A stretch of DNA of 64,000 nucleotides from Asanoa hainanensis (lineage in GTDB: Bacteria; Actinomycetota; Actinomycetes; Mycobacteriales; Micromonosporaceae), in assembly GCF_900188485.1 (NCBI RefSeq), contig NZ_FZPH01000026.1:1-64000 (forward strand), given 5' to 3'. The notes under the pieces are model-generated. The model was not told the origin of the DNA, did no database searches, and worked only from the letters and a program-made list of their open reading frames with translations. Position numbers and translations under genes: made by a program. Shown in pieces: positions 30,422-39,857 of this stretch (position 1 is its first letter; each line of letters starts with the position of its first letter).

Positions 30422-32944
30422 GTGACGGATATCCCCGAGGCCAACGAGCCGGATCTCGAGGCGGCGGCGGCCGCGGTAGGCAGTCGCGACCGCGTCGAGC
30501 CGGTCGGGCTCGAGGTCGAGATGCAGCGTTCGTACCTCGACTACGCGATGAGCGTCATCGTCGGGCGTGCGCTTCCGGACGTCCGCGACGGTCTCAAGCC
30601 GGTTCACCGCAAGATCCTTTACGCGATGTACGACTCGGGCTACCGGCCCGACCGCGGCTACGTGAAGTGTTCCCGCGTCGTCGGCGACGTGATGGGTCAG
30701 TTCCACCCGCACGGCGACTCCGCGATCTACGACGCGCTGGTCCGGATGGCGCAGACCTGGTCGCTGCGCTACCCGCTGGTCGACGGCAACGGCAACTTCG
30801 GCTCGCCGGGCAACGACCCGGCCGCGGCCATGCGATACACCGAGTGCAAGCTCGACCCGCTGGCCATGGAGATGCTCCGGGACATCGACGAGGACACCGT
30901 CGACTTCCAGGACAACTACGACGGCCGGGCCAAGGAGCCGGTGATCCTGCCGTCGCGGATCCCCAACCTGCTGGTCAACGGCGCTGAGGGCATCGCGGTC
31001 GGCATGGCCACCAAGATCCCGCCGCACAACCTCCGCGAGATCGCCGACGCGGTCAAGTGGTGCCTGGACAACCCGGAGGCCGACGAGCCGACCACGCTCG
31101 AGGCGCTCCTGGAGATCGTCAAGGGCCCCGACTTCCCGACCCACGGCCTGATCGTCGGCACCCAGGCGATCCAGGACGCGTACCGCACCGGTCGTGGCTC
31201 CATCCGGATGCGCGCGGTGGTCGAGGTCGAAGAGGACAAGAAGGGCCGCGCCTGCCTGGTCGTCAGCGAGCTGCCGTACCAGGTGAACCCCGACAACCTG
31301 GCCGAGCGGATCGCGGAGCTGATCCGCGAGGGCAAGATCGCCGGCATCGCGGACATCCGCGACGAGTCGTCGGGCCGCACCGGCATGCGGATCGTGATCG
31401 TGCTCCGGCGCGACGCGGTCGCCAAGGTCGTGCTCAACAACCTGTACAAGCACACCCAGCTCCAGGAGACCTTCGGCGCCAACATGCTGGCGCTGGTCGA
31501 CGGCGTGCCGCGCACGCTCAACCTGGCGCAGTTCATCCGCTACTACGTCGAGCACCAGATCGACGTCATCCAGCGTCGTACGGCTTACCGCCTGCGCAAG
31601 GCCGAGGAGCGCGCGCACATCCTGCGCGGTCTGGTCAAGGCGCTGGACGCCCTCGACGAGGTGATCGCCCTGATCCGGCGCTCGCCCACCGTCGAAGACG
31701 CCCGCGGTGGGCTGCGGACCCTGCTCGACATCGACGACATCCAGGCCACCGCGATCCTCGACATGCAGCTCCGCCGCCTCGCGGCCCTGGAGCGGCAGAA
31801 GATCATCGACGAGTTGGCGAAGATCGAGATCGACATCGCCGACCTGCGCGACATCCTCGCCAAGCCGGAGCGGCAGCGGAAGATCATCGCCGACGAGCTC
31901 AGCGAGATTGTGGCCAAGTGGGGCGACGAGCGGCGCACCAAGATCGTCCCGTTCGACGGCGAGGTCTCGATGGAAGACCTCATCGCGCGCGAGGACGTGG
32001 TCGTCACGATCACCCGCACCGGGTACGCGAAGCGCACCAAGGTCGACCTCTACCGCTCGCAGCGGCGGGGCGGCAAGGGCGTCAGCGGCGCCGGGCTGCG
32101 GCAGGACGACATCGTCAGCCACTTCTTCGTCTGCTCGACGCACGACTGGATCCTGTTCTTCACGAACAAGGGCCGGGTCTACCGCGCCAAGGCGTACGAG
32201 CTGCCGGAGGCGAGCCGCACCGCCCGCGGCCAGCACGTGGCCAACCTGCTGGCCTTCCAGCCGGACGAGCACATCGCCCAGGTGATCGAGATCGCCGACT
32301 ACGGTGTGGCGCCCTACCTGGTGCTGGCGACCCGCAACGGCCTGGTCAAGAAGACCAAGCTGGAGGAGTTCGACTCCAACCGGTCGGGCGGCATCATCGC
32401 GATCAACCTGCGTGACGAGGACGAGCTCGTCGGCGCCGCGCTCGCCGGCACCGGCGACGACCTACTGCTGGTCTCGAAGATGGCGCAGGCGATCCGGTTC
32501 AACGCGACCGACGAGGCGCTGCGCCCGATGGGCCGCGCCACGTCCGGCGTCATCGGCATGCGGTTCTCCGACGACGACGAACTGCTGGCCATGGAGGTCG
32601 TCGGCGACGGCATGGAGCACCTGGACGTGCTGGTGGCCACCAACGGTGGTTACGCGAAGCGCACGCCGATCTCCGAATATCCGGTCCAGGGGCGCGGCGG
32701 GAAGGGTGTCCTCACCGCTAAGCTCACCGAGCGTCGGGGCGGTCTCGTAGGAGCGGTGGTGATCAGTCCCGACGATGAGCTGTTTGCTATAACGAGCAAT
32801 GGTGGTGTTATCCGGACTCCGGTGAAGCCTGTACGCCGAACGCGCGATCGGAACACAATGGGGGTCAAGCTCATGGACCTTCCGGACGGCGTAACCATCG
32901 TGGCCATCGCTCGCAATGCCGACGAGCCCGACGAACAGGACTAG
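30422..32944 (+). CDS. gyrA: DNA gyrase subunit A
   Basis: An 840-residue DNA-breaking subunit of gyrase. The catalytic Tyr is Tyr139 in AAAMRYTEC. The quinolone region [15 protein letters not shown] keeps Ser100 and Asp104, which correspond to E. coli Ser83 and Asp87, so no classic resistance change is present. The GyrA box is seen as QRRGGKG in the C-terminal beta-pinwheel domain. The start is GTG 30422. Two perfect DnaA boxes precede it. The DUF3566 gene follows 3 bp after the stop. Confidence 0.97.
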   Translation: MTDIPEANEPDLEAAAAAVGSRDRVEPVGLEVEMQRSYLDYAMSVIVGRALPDVRDGLKPVHRKILYAMYDSGYRPDRGYVKCSRVVGDVMGQFHPHGDSAIYDALVRMAQTWSLRYPLVDGNGNFGSPGNDPAAAMRYTECKLDPLAMEMLRDIDEDTVDFQDNYDGRAKEPVILPSRIPNLLVNGAEGIAVGMATKIPPHNLREIADAVKWCLDNPEADEPTTLEALLEIVKGPDFPTHGLIVGTQAIQDAYRTGRGSIRMRAVVEVEEDKKGRACLVVSELPYQVNPDNLAERIAELIREGKIAGIADIRDESSGRTGMRIVIVLRRDAVAKVVLNNLYKHTQLQETFGANMLALVDGVPRTLNLAQFIRYYVEHQIDVIQRRTAYRLRKAEERAHILRGLVKALDALDEVIALIRRSPTVEDARGGLRTLLDIDDIQATAILDMQLRRLAALERQKIIDELAKIEIDIADLRDILAKPERQRKIIADELSEIVAKWGDERRTKIVPFDGEVSMEDLIAREDVVVTITRTGYAKRTKVDLYRSQRRGGKGVSGAGLRQDDIVSHFFVCSTHDWILFFTNKGRVYRAKAYELPEASRTARGQHVANLLAFQPDEHIAQVIEIADYGVAPYLVLATRNGLVKKTKLEEFDSNRSGGIIAINLRDEDELVGAALAGTGDDLLLVSKMAQAIRFNATDEALRPMGRATSGVIGMRFSDDDELLAMEVVGDGMEHLDVLVATNGGYAKRTPISEYPVQGRGGKGVLTAKLTERRGGLVGAVVISPDDELFAITSNGGVIRTPVKPVRRTRDRNTMGVKLMDLPDGVTIVAIARNADEPDEQD

Positions 32945-32947
32945 TTG

Positions 32948-33964
32948 ATGACGGAGACAACGGCGAAGTCGGGGACTGCGGGGGCCTCGACCACCCCGGC
33001 CGAGGGCGAGGCCGCCGACAGCGGCGCGTCCGCGACCGGCCGCGCGGCAGTAGGCCGGGCGGTAGTCCCCGCCGACGCACCGTCGCCCAAGTTCACCCGT
33101 GCACCTGGCATGCCGGCGCCGCCGGACAAGCCCGGTGAGAGCGGCAACGCGTCCGACGGGGGTGCCTCGTCGTCGTCCTCGTCCGGTGGGTCCGGCTCGG
33201 GCGCCGGCTCCGCTTCTGGCTCGGGTTCCGGCTCGGGCTCGGGCTCCGGTTCCGGTTCGGGTTCGGCAGGCTCCGGTCCCAAGTCGCCGGTCTCCGTCGG
33301 CACGTCGGTCGGTGGTGGCCTGTCCGGTGGCGGGTCCGTGCCTCCGAGCATCACGCGCCCGGGCGCGTCGCGTCCGGGCGAGCGTCCTGGTGAGGCCGGC
33401 TCGGGCCTCGGGCTTGGTTTCGGCGGGGCTGGTGCCGGCCCGGGCGTGACCCAGGCGAATGCGACCTCGGCGCCGACCCGGCCCGGTGCGGCCGGTGCCG
33501 CCGGCGCGGCGGGCCCGGCTTCGGCGGTGGGTGCGGCCCGGGTGACCGAGGCGGTGCGCACGGCGCGCTCGACGGTGGCCGGCGGGGCCGCGCGTGGTCC
33601 GCGGCGGGCCCGGCTCAACGTCAAGCGGATCGACCCGTGGTCGGTGTTCAAGTTCTCGTTCGCCGTGTCTCTGGTGCTCTTCATCGTCGTGATCGTGGCG
33701 ACCTCGGTGCTCTACCTCGCGCTCGACGCGATGGGCGTCTTCGAGAAGGTCAACACCAGCCTGGGCGACCTGATCAGCGCCAGCGGCGGCAGCGACGGCA
33801 GCACATTCAAGATCACGGCCAAGGGCGTGATCGGCACGTCGGCCCTGATCGGCGTGGTCAACGTGGTGCTCTTCACCGCGCTGGCCACCCTGGGCGCGTT
33901 CATCTACAACGTCTGCGCCGACCTGGTCGGTGGGGTCGAGCTCACCCTGGCCGAGCGGGACTAG
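32948..33964 (+). CDS. DUF3566 membrane protein
   Basis: A 338-residue protein of the actinobacterial DUF3566 family, always found after gyrA (Rv0007 position in Mycobacterium). The first ~210 residues are disordered and low-complexity, with a long Gly/Ser run near residues 75-105 and Pro/Gly/Ala sequence after it. The conserved C-terminal part starts at RRARLNVKRIDPWSVFKFSF, with TM segments VSLVLFIVVIVATSVLYLAL and TSALIGVVNVVLFTALATLGAF, then YNVCADLVGGVELTL. The function is unknown; co-transcription with gyrBA is likely. Confidence 0.92.
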   Translation: MTETTAKSGTAGASTTPAEGEAADSGASATGRAAVGRAVVPADAPSPKFTRAPGMPAPPDKPGESGNASDGGASSSSSSGGSGSGAGSASGSGSGSGSGSGSGSGSAGSGPKSPVSVGTSVGGGLSGGGSVPPSITRPGASRPGERPGEAGSGLGLGFGGAGAGPGVTQANATSAPTRPGAAGAAGAAGPASAVGAARVTEAVRTARSTVAGGAARGPRRARLNVKRIDPWSVFKFSFAVSLVLFIVVIVATSVLYLALDAMGVFEKVNTSLGDLISASGGSDGSTFKITAKGVIGTSALIGVVNVVLFTALATLGAFIYNVCADLVGGVELTLAERD

Positions 33965-33972
33965 TTTTCGTC

Positions 33973-34006
33973 AAGGAGGCGTGACGCTTCGGCGTCGCGC
34001 CTCCTT
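33973..34006 (+). terminator. Terminator of the gyrB-gyrA-DUF3566 unit
   Basis: AAGGAGGCGTGACGC and GCGTCGCGCCTCCTT form a 15-bp stem with one mismatch around a TTCG tetraloop, just after the DUF3566 stop and followed by GTCTGTC. Confidence 0.85.
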
Positions 34007-34084
34007 GTCTGTCCGCCCCCCAGGCGCGCCGGGTATCCAAGTTGGGGGAAGCCGGGGCGGTACGGTAACCTTGCCCGGTCGCAC

Positions 34085-34158
34085 GGGGCTATAGCTCAGT
34101 CGGTTAGAGCGCAGAGCTGATAACTCTGAGGTCGCTGGTTCGATTCCAGCTAGCCCCA
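34085..34158 (+). tRNA. tRNA-Ile (GAT anticodon)
   Basis: A 74-nt cloverleaf. The acceptor GGGGCTA pairs with TAGCCCC with discriminator A. The D arm contains AGCTCAGTCGGTTAGAGC, the anticodon stem-loop is CAGAG-CTGATAA-CTCTG, and the T arm is GCTGG-TTCGATT-CCAGC. No CCA is encoded. tRNA-Ile then tRNA-Ala after gyrA is the standard actinobacterial order. Confidence 0.97.
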
Positions 34159-34193
34159 CTTCAGACGGTTGCGAGCGTGAGGGGATTCCCCCA

Positions 34194-34322
34194 ATGTTGA
34201 AGAAGCTCCTGATCATCGTCGGAGTCGTGGGCGTCGCCGCCCTGGTGGTCAAGAAGGTCAAGGCCTCCAGCGACGAGCGGGCCCTGTGGCACGAGGCGAC
34301 CACCGCCCCCGACCTGCGATAG
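34194..34322 (+). CDS. DLW-39 family small membrane protein
   Basis: A 42-residue protein starting MLKKLLIIVGVVGVAALVVKKVK, a single membrane segment followed by a short charged tail with ERALWHEAT, the counterpart of the DLW motif that names the family. It lies between the two tRNA genes, as in other actinomycetes, and has GTGAGGGG upstream. The function is unknown. Confidence 0.85.
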   Translation: MLKKLLIIVGVVGVAALVVKKVKASSDERALWHEATTAPDLR

Positions 34323-34352
34323 TTTTCCGATCTGGCGGCTCCACCCGCCGTC

Positions 34353-34425
34353 GGGGCCGTAGCTCAACTGGCAGAGCACTGCCTTTGCAAGGCAGGGGTT
34401 AGGGGTTCAAGTCCCCTCGGCTCCA
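34353..34425 (+). tRNA. tRNA-Ala (TGC anticodon)
   Basis: A 73-nt cloverleaf. The acceptor GGGGCCG pairs with CGGCTCC (one G-T pair) with discriminator A. The anticodon arm is CTGCC-TTTGCAA-GGCAG, and the T arm contains GGGGTTCAAGTCCCC. No CCA is encoded. Confidence 0.97.
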
Positions 34426-34481
34426 CGAATGCCTGCCTAGAGCACGTCCGCATACGCGGCCACGATCTAGGCAGGCATTCG
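34426..34481 (+). terminator. Inverted repeat after tRNA-Ala (likely terminator)
   Basis: CGAATGCCTGCCTAGA (34426-34441) and TCTAGGCAGGCATTCG (34466-34481) are perfect 16-bp arms with a 24-nt loop, beginning at the base after the tRNA and followed by TCTTT. Confidence 0.8.
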
Positions 34482-34989
34482 TCTTTCCTGGCTCCGGGGG
34501 CGACCCCCGGACATCCCACGGTCTGGTGCGCGCGGTCCGCGGGTATGCGAGCGGCCGGACCCAACGTCACTCGTGAGCCTGCCTTTCTCGGCCGGCGCTG
34601 TGGCCGCGGCGGCTCGCTCGTCGCGCTCCCGGGCACGCCGCTGGTTGCGGCGGTGGCCAACCCAGGCCGCTTCCGCGTGAACGCTCGAGGTGACGACTGG
34701 TCGGACGGGGCCTAATAGCTGAACGTCCGAGGTGGTGACGACCTACGCAGGCCGTGATCGGACGAGGCGCGCGAGTGGACGCTCAAGGTGGCGACCCACG
34801 CAGGCCCAGATCGGGTGAGGCTCGAGAATGGCGGTCGGGCCAGGTCCAGCTTCGGTGGCTCCAGTCCCATTGACGGGCCGGTCAGGTCTGGACTGGCCGC
34901 GAAGAGACGATCGCGGATCCGTCTAACGGCCACGAAGGCCACCTGTTCACGCAAATCCCCGCTTGAGCGCACGCCGGTACGCTGCGCGC
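34482..34989. other. Gene-free stretch
   Basis: I see no supported gene here. Short open frames on both strands have no motif or ribosome site. A loosely repeated phrase (CGCTCGAGGTGACGAC, CGTCCGAGGTGGTGACG, CGCTCAAGGTGGCGAC at roughly 34681-34795) suggests an old degenerate repeat. Confidence 0.5.
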
Positions 34990-35439
34990 GTGAGCTATGA
35001 CCTCATGTTTCTGCGCCGCCAGCCGGACCAGAGCTGGGACGAGGCGCTGGAAGCCGCCGAGGACTACCAGGATTTCGGTGCTGGCCCTGACGACGAGGTC
35101 TGGCAGCGGGTGCTCACCCGGGCCAGGCTCCTGCTGGGCGAGGTCACAGCCGGCCTGACCGACGACGGCGGCGAGATCAGCCACGATCGCACGGGCATCC
35201 AGCTCTCCCTGTACGCGGACTCCGCCGAGATGAGCGTCCCCTACGGCGAGACCGGGGAGGGCGCGACCGCCGTACTGCGGACGATGTTCCTGCTCGGCCA
35301 GGTGGTGGAGGAGGAGACGGGCCTGGAGGGCTACGACCCACAACTGGAGCAGCCCATCCGCGCGGCCGCCGCCAACCTGGACCTGGGCGCGGCCTCGTTC
35401 GACATGGTCGCCCGCATGCTCAGCAGACCGGCCGGCTAG
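34990..35439 (+). CDS. Hypothetical protein
   Basis: I do not recognise a named family for this 149-residue acidic protein. It starts with SYDLMFLRRQPDQSWDEALEAAE and contains VWQRVLTRARLLLGEVTAG, GIQLSLYADSAEMSVPYG and a C-terminal AAANLDLGAASFDMVARML. It is soluble, without a signal peptide. Similar SYDL-starting small proteins occur in actinomycetes without assigned function. GTG 34990 is chosen because the homology-like core begins there; the frame runs 9 codons further upstream. Confidence 0.75.
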   Translation: MSYDLMFLRRQPDQSWDEALEAAEDYQDFGAGPDDEVWQRVLTRARLLLGEVTAGLTDDGGEISHDRTGIQLSLYADSAEMSVPYGETGEGATAVLRTMFLLGQVVEEETGLEGYDPQLEQPIRAAAANLDLGAASFDMVARMLSRPAG

Positions 35440-36205
35440 GCCCCTGTCTCGTCCAAGAGATCGCCCGATCGCCCAATTGGCCGGCGAACGTACGCCGCGC
35501 GGCTTCCATGGGGCTTTGGCCGCGCGGTCTCCGTCGGCCGTGGACGCCGGGTGCGGTGGGCTCTCAGCGTTGGGGCTGGTGTCGGCCTTTGGCCTCCCGG
35601 CTGGCCATCGGGCTCTGACCGCTGGGCTGCGTCGGCTTTGGGGCCTGGCGGTGTATTGGTCTTGGCCTCGGGGAGTGCGTTGGGCTCTGACCGCTGGGCC
35701 GCGTCGGCCTTGGTCGTTGGGGGTGGTGTCGGCCTTTGGCTGTCCGGGGGTGCGTTGGGCTTTGACCGTTGGGGTGCGTCGGTCTTGGCGTCCGGGAGTG
35801 CGTTTGGCTTGGCCGTTTGGGTGCGATGGCCCAGGCCGCTGGGCTGCGTCGGCCCTGGCCGTTGCGGGTTTGTCGGTCTTGGCGTCCGGGAGTGCGTTTG
35901 GCTTGGCCGCTTGGGTGCGATGGCCCAGGCTGCTGGGCTGTGCCGGCCTTGGCCGTTGCGGGGATTGTCGGTCTTGGCCTCCGGAATTGCCTTTGGCTTG
36001 GCCGATTGGGGGTGCGGTGGCCCTGGCCGCTGGGCTGCCCGGCTATGGCTGCTGAAAGGTGTCGGCCCTGGCCGCCTAGCCGCGTTCGGCATTGACCGCT
36101 CGGCGGCATGCGCGCCGGCCGTTTGGGGGTGCGTATCCCCGGGGCGTTGACGGGCTTCGTCCTGCCGGGTTGTTCGTGTCGTCTGCTGCCAGTTTGCTTC
36201 GCTGG
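35440..36205. repeat. Degenerate tandem repeats, main period 94-95 bp
   Basis: The phrase GTCGGTCTTGGCGTCCGGGA recurs at 35778 and 35872, and in altered form at 35967. Shorter pieces (GGCTCTGACCGCTGGGC, GTCGGCCTTTGGC) recur between 35575 and 35760. The strand is strongly T/G-biased. Frames are open on both strands because of the composition; the period is not a multiple of three and the translations (Trp/Pro/Ser/Arg strings) look artificial, so I call no gene. Confidence 0.75.
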
Positions 36206-36898
36206 TTATGGCGTGGTGATGTTCCAGCGCTCCGCGAGCTGGCGGCGGCCTTCGTCTGTGATCCGGAGGGCGCGGTGGCCCGGTGCGCGACGGACGAACC
36301 AGCCGTCCGCGAGTGTCTGGGCGCACAGCGCCGCGCCGAGGGCGCCGGCCAGGTGGGGGCGGCGTTCGGTGAAGTCGAGGCACGAGCGGGCGAAGGCCCG
36401 TCGGCTGGTTCGCGCACCCGCCACGTCCACGCCCGCCTTGGCCAGCGTCTCGGCGCCCGCCGGAGTCAGGGTGAAGCCGTCGCCGCCGGCTGCCAGGATG
36501 TCGTCCGCCACGAAGGCGTCGACCAGGGAGACGGCCACGACGCCGGCCAGGTGGTCGTAGCAGGTGCGGGCGAGTGTCATCGCCTCGTCGGTGCGGGACT
36601 GGCGCAGCGAGCGGATCGGACGTGGTGGGCTGATCGCACCCAACGCCTCGAGGGCGTGCGCCACGTCGGCGGAAGCCAGGCGGAAGTAGCGGTGCCGACC
36701 GCTGTGGGTGACCTCGACCAGGCCGCCCTCGACGAGCTGGGACAGGTGGCCGCTGGCTGTCGACGCCCGCACGCCGCCGGCCCGGGCGAGCTCGCCCGCG
36801 GCCAGCGCCTGGCCGGAAAGAAGCGCGTCGAGCATGGCCGCCCGGGCCGGCTCGGCGATGAGCCGCGCGGCCGCGGCCAGGTCGACGTCTGTGGTCAT
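36206..36898 (-). CDS. ArsR-type winged-helix transcriptional regulator
   Basis: A 230-residue regulator. The N-terminal winged helix (AAARLIAEPARAAMLDALLSG, then GVRASTASGHLSQLVEGGLV as recognition region, and GRHRYFRLAS as wing) is typical of ArsR proteins. The C-terminal ~120 residues form an additional domain with GFTLTPAGAETLAKAG and RRAPGHRALRITDEGRRQL, which resembles a second winged helix. No CxC metal site is visible. I chose ATG 36898 (MTTDVDL), which lies after the dyad at 36907-36954; the frame continues 17 codons into it. It is divergent from the DinB-like gene. Confidence 0.85.
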   Translation of the reverse strand: MTTDVDLAAAARLIAEPARAAMLDALLSGQALAAGELARAGGVRASTASGHLSQLVEGGLVEVTHSGRHRYFRLASADVAHALEALGAISPPRPIRSLRQSRTDEAMTLARTCYDHLAGVVAVSLVDAFVADDILAAGGDGFTLTPAGAETLAKAGVDVAGARTSRRAFARSCLDFTERRPHLAGALGAALCAQTLADGWFVRRAPGHRALRITDEGRRQLAERWNITTP

Positions 36899-36906
36899 CG
36901 CCCAAC

Positions 36907-36954
36907 GGTAGGCCGCCGACAGTTCGGCGCCGACCGAACTGTTAGGCACCTACC
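36907..36954. promoter_or_regulatory. Large operator-like dyad between ArsR-type and DinB-like genes
   Basis: ACAGTTCGG (36919-36927) and CCGAACTGT (36934-36942) are perfect 9-bp arms with a 6-bp spacer. An outer pair GGTAGG (36907-36912) and CCTACC (36949-36954) has exactly the same centre (36930.5), each 6 bp outside the inner arms. It probably binds the ArsR-type dimer and controls both genes. Confidence 0.75.
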
Positions 36955-36963
36955 TTCGGCCTC

Positions 36964-37410
36964 ATGATCGTTGAACTCATTCCGGCGGCGGTGGACGAGG
37001 TGCTGGGCCGCGCCGAGAGCTGGCTCGGGTGGGACGGCCGTCCTGTCCATCGGGACGGCAACGCTTGGACACCCCACAAGGCGATCCGCCGGGTCTCCGA
37101 CCACCTGGTCGACCACCTCGCCGAGATCGACTGCCGGCTGGCCGGCCTGCCGACCATCCCCGACGAGTGGCACGGCCGAACGGTGACCACCCACGCCGAC
37201 TTCGCCTGGTTCACGGAGGTCGACCTCGACGAGGCCCGCAGCCGGCTGACCCGACTCGCGGCCTGCTACCGGGCCAGACTCAGCGCGCTAGACACCGAAA
37301 CCTTGGACCACGAACCCGAAGACGGCGCGTGGCCCATCCGCAAGATCGTCGAACACGTCGCGAACGTCACCTACTACGCCCGCATGCTCGACCCGAATCC
37401 GCTGCCGTAG
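36964..37410 (+). CDS. DinB-like domain protein
   Basis: A 148-residue four-helix protein of the DinB/YfiT-like superfamily, which are often metal-dependent enzymes using small thiols. Helix 2 carries RRVSDHLVDHLAEIDCRL, and the last helix carries RKIVEHVANVTYYARM, which would supply metal-binding histidines. It begins close to the promoter dyad and diverges from the ArsR-type gene, which is its probable regulator. The substrate is unknown. Confidence 0.75.
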   Translation: MIVELIPAAVDEVLGRAESWLGWDGRPVHRDGNAWTPHKAIRRVSDHLVDHLAEIDCRLAGLPTIPDEWHGRTVTTHADFAWFTEVDLDEARSRLTRLAACYRARLSALDTETLDHEPEDGAWPIRKIVEHVANVTYYARMLDPNPLP

Positions 37411-38558
37411 CCGGCCAGTCCCCTTGAGTGCTGCGTCGGCTGGCCGAGCAGCTCCACCGCGCTGTTCGCCTTTGCCGGCCCGCCCTGCCGTGCCGAACGG
37501 CGGCTTGATCGATGGCAAGCCATCGTGTGTGCTTGGTCGGGTAGATCAGGCGCCTGCCGAGTGATCATGTGCACGCCTTCCGGTCGACACGCCGTGCGAG
37601 AACTCGACCAGATGCACCCGATCATGCGGTCCGGGTCGGCGAGGCTTGATGTGCCACACCCGATCATCACCGGCCCTCTCCGGCGGCGTCCGATCCCAGC
37701 CGGGTCGGCCCTGGCCGGGCGGATTGACCGCACCGGCCTTGGGCGGCGCGAGCCTTGGTGGGGCCGGCCACGCGGGTGAGGCGGTGCAGGCTTGATGGGG
37801 CTGGGTCGTGCGGGTTGACGGCGCCGGCTTTTGCGCGGGCTGCGCGGGCCTTCGGTGGGACGGGGCGCGTGGGCCTCGGTGGGGCCGGCCATGCGGGTGG
37901 GGGCGGTGCTGGCTTTTCAGGGGGGCTGGGTCGTGCGGTTTGACCGCACCGGCTTTGCGGGCGGGCGCCCGGCCTTCGGTGGGACGGGGCGCGCGGGCGT
38001 CGGCGGGCCGGGTGGGGCGATGCCGGCTTCCTGGGGGCGGGGCCGTGCGGGTTGACGGCGTCGGCCTTAGGCGGTCGCGCTGCGCGGCCCTCTCGACACG
38101 GGGCGCGGACCTCGGTAGGGCCGGGCGGTGCCGGCCATCCTGGCCGGGCAAGTGCCGATCTCTTAAACGGGCAGGGCCGTGCGGGACGAACGCGCTGCCC
38201 ACGGGCGGGGTGGGGCCCCGCGCGGGCCGTGGCGGGTCCGGGCGGGGTGGGCCTTGACGGGAGGGTGGTGCCGGCCCTCACGGTGCCTGGCCGTGCGGGT
38301 TGACCAGCGCTTTCCCCGGCGGGCCTTCACCGCGTCGCCTCTTGAGCATCGCGAGTGCGGATTGCCAGCTCTTCGTCTCCGCTCATGGTGATCCGCAAGA
38401 CGGCGCAAGGGTCTGTCTCGAAGTGTTGACCGGGCTGCGGTGAAATCCAGACGCCGCCCGGAACCACGCCGGGCACGGCCCTGCCCTGCCCTGCCCGGCG
38501 CGGCCCCCGCTGACCCCTTGGGGCTTGCCGCGCTCCGGCCCTCAGGTCGAGGCGGGCG
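37411..38558. repeat. Repeat-filled intergenic strip, period ~114-124 bp
   Basis: The phrase GGGGCTGGGTCGTGCGG starts at 37798 and 37922, with a variant GGGCGGGGCCGTGCGGG at 38036. Between these GTTGACGGCGCCGGCTT-like and CTTCGGTGGGACGGGGCGCG blocks recur. The strand is extremely G-rich. I see no gene; frames on both strands are open only through composition. 37411-37735 and 38340-38558 show no feature. Confidence 0.7.
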
Positions 38559-38927
38559 CTAGTTGCTCGGGGCCTCGGTGGGGTCGGGCGGAGCCAAGGT
38601 CGGTGACGGTGGGTCGGACGGGCTTTCCGGTGGTGGTGCCGGCGTTGTCGTGGGCGGCGGGGTCGGTGTGGTTGGCCGCTCTGACGGCGTCGACGAGCGG
38701 GTGGGCGGTGTCGATGGTGTCGGGGTCGCGTGGGTTTCGCGGGGCGTCGGTGTGGTCGACGGTGATGGCGGGCTGTCGCGTTGCTGCGAGTTCGAGCCGG
38801 GCCGCTCGCCGCCCGTTGCGTTCGGCTGTCCCGGGCGCAGCAGGAGGTAGCTGACGAAGGCGAGTACGAAGATCAGTAGGAGCACCACTGTGGAGAGCCG
38901 GATCTTGCCCAGCTTCAGGCCGCTCAT
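38559..38927 (-). CDS. Membrane-anchored Pro/Thr/Ser-rich protein
   Basis: A 122-residue protein with a basic start (SGLKLGKIRL), one membrane segment (TVVLLLIFVLAFVSYLLL) and an extracytoplasmic tail of about 85 residues made almost wholly of Pro, Thr and Ser. No catalytic domain is present. The start overlaps the mscS-like stop (ATGA), so it is translated together with the channel. It may be a wall-spanning stalk. Confidence 0.75.
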   Translation of the reverse strand: MSGLKLGKIRLSTVVLLLIFVLAFVSYLLLRPGQPNATGGERPGSNSQQRDSPPSPSTTPTPRETHATPTPSTPPTRSSTPSERPTTPTPPPTTTPAPPPESPSDPPSPTLAPPDPTEAPSN

Positions 38928-39823
38928 GAGGCGGCCATTGGCTCGGCGGTGTCCAGTGCCGTGGCTACCCGGACGCCCTCGTGTTGGAAGGCGATGGCTA
39001 CCCGGGAACGTAGCTCGCGGCCCACGTCGAACTGTTTGCCCGGCAGGGTGCGGGCGACGATGCGCAGGTGCACCGAATCCACTTCGAGGCTCTGCACGCC
39101 CAGCACCGTCGGGGCGTCCAGCAGCAGCTGGCCCAGGTTCGGGTCTTCGACCGCGGCCGCGGTGACCTCCTGCAGGATCTCTCGTGCGCGCGTCAGGTCG
39201 ACGCTCGTCGGCACCGGGACGTCGATGACGGCCCGCGCCCAGTCACGCGACATGTTGATGACCTGCACGATCTGGCCGTTGGGGATCATCACCACCTCGC
39301 CCTGGAGCGTGCGCAGCCGGGTGATCCGGAGGGTCACCTCTTCGACGGTGCCCGTCACGCCGCTCTCCGAGCCGAGCGTGCCGATCCGGATCGTGTCACC
39401 GAAGCCGTACTGGCGCTCGAAGATGATGAACGTGCCCGCCAGGATGTCCTGCACGATCCGCTGCGCGCCGAAGCCGAGCGCGACACCGAGCACCGCCGCG
39501 GGTGCGACCAGGCCGGTCACCGGGACGTTCAGTTGCTGCAGGATGAGCACGGCGGCGATCGAGTAGATCGCCACGATGATGAGCCAGGTCAAGCCCTGGG
39601 TCACGACGTGGCGGTGTTTGGCTCCCTCGTCGGCGATCTGCCCGGTGCTGGTCGGATGCGCGTCGATCCGCTGGTAGATGCGTCCGCTGATCCACCGCGT
39701 CAGTCGGGACAGCAGGATCGCCCCGACCACGAACAGGACGACCAACAGCCCACTGCCGCGGAGCCAGTCGGTCAGATCGTTCGTCGAAGCCATCGCCACC
39801 ACCATGGCAACCCATCCTGACAT
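38924..39823 (-). CDS. Mechanosensitive ion channel, MscS family
   Basis: A 299-residue small-conductance mechanosensitive channel that releases solutes on hypo-osmotic shock. TM segments are LLVVLFVVGAILLSRL, GLTWLIIVAIYSIAAVLIL and the pore helix VTGLVAPAAVLGVALGFGAQRIVQDILAG. The MscS beta domain follows, with FERQYGFGDTIRIG, GTVEEVTLRITRLRTLQGE and IPNGQI. The length is near that of E. coli MscS (286). It is the first gene of a two-gene unit. Confidence 0.93.
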   Translation of the reverse strand: MSGWVAMVVAMASTNDLTDWLRGSGLLVVLFVVGAILLSRLTRWISGRIYQRIDAHPTSTGQIADEGAKHRHVVTQGLTWLIIVAIYSIAAVLILQQLNVPVTGLVAPAAVLGVALGFGAQRIVQDILAGTFIIFERQYGFGDTIRIGTLGSESGVTGTVEEVTLRITRLRTLQGEVVMIPNGQIVQVINMSRDWARAVIDVPVPTSVDLTRAREILQEVTAAAVEDPNLGQLLLDAPTVLGVQSLEVDSVHLRIVARTLPGKQFDVGRELRSRVAIAFQHEGVRVATALDTAEPMAAS

Positions 39824-39857
39824 GGCCCATCAGCGCCCGCACCAGCTGACCGGGTCG

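Noticed and set aside
30719-30733. Quinolone-resistance change in gyrA
   Set aside because: The key residues Ser100 and Asp104 (E. coli Ser83 and Asp87) are the sensitive-type residues.
35436-36905. A 489-codon minus-strand frame covering the repeat strip and the ArsR-type gene
   Set aside because: Its translation is Pro/Gln/Arg repeat sequence and it overlaps the well-supported ArsR-type gene in another frame.
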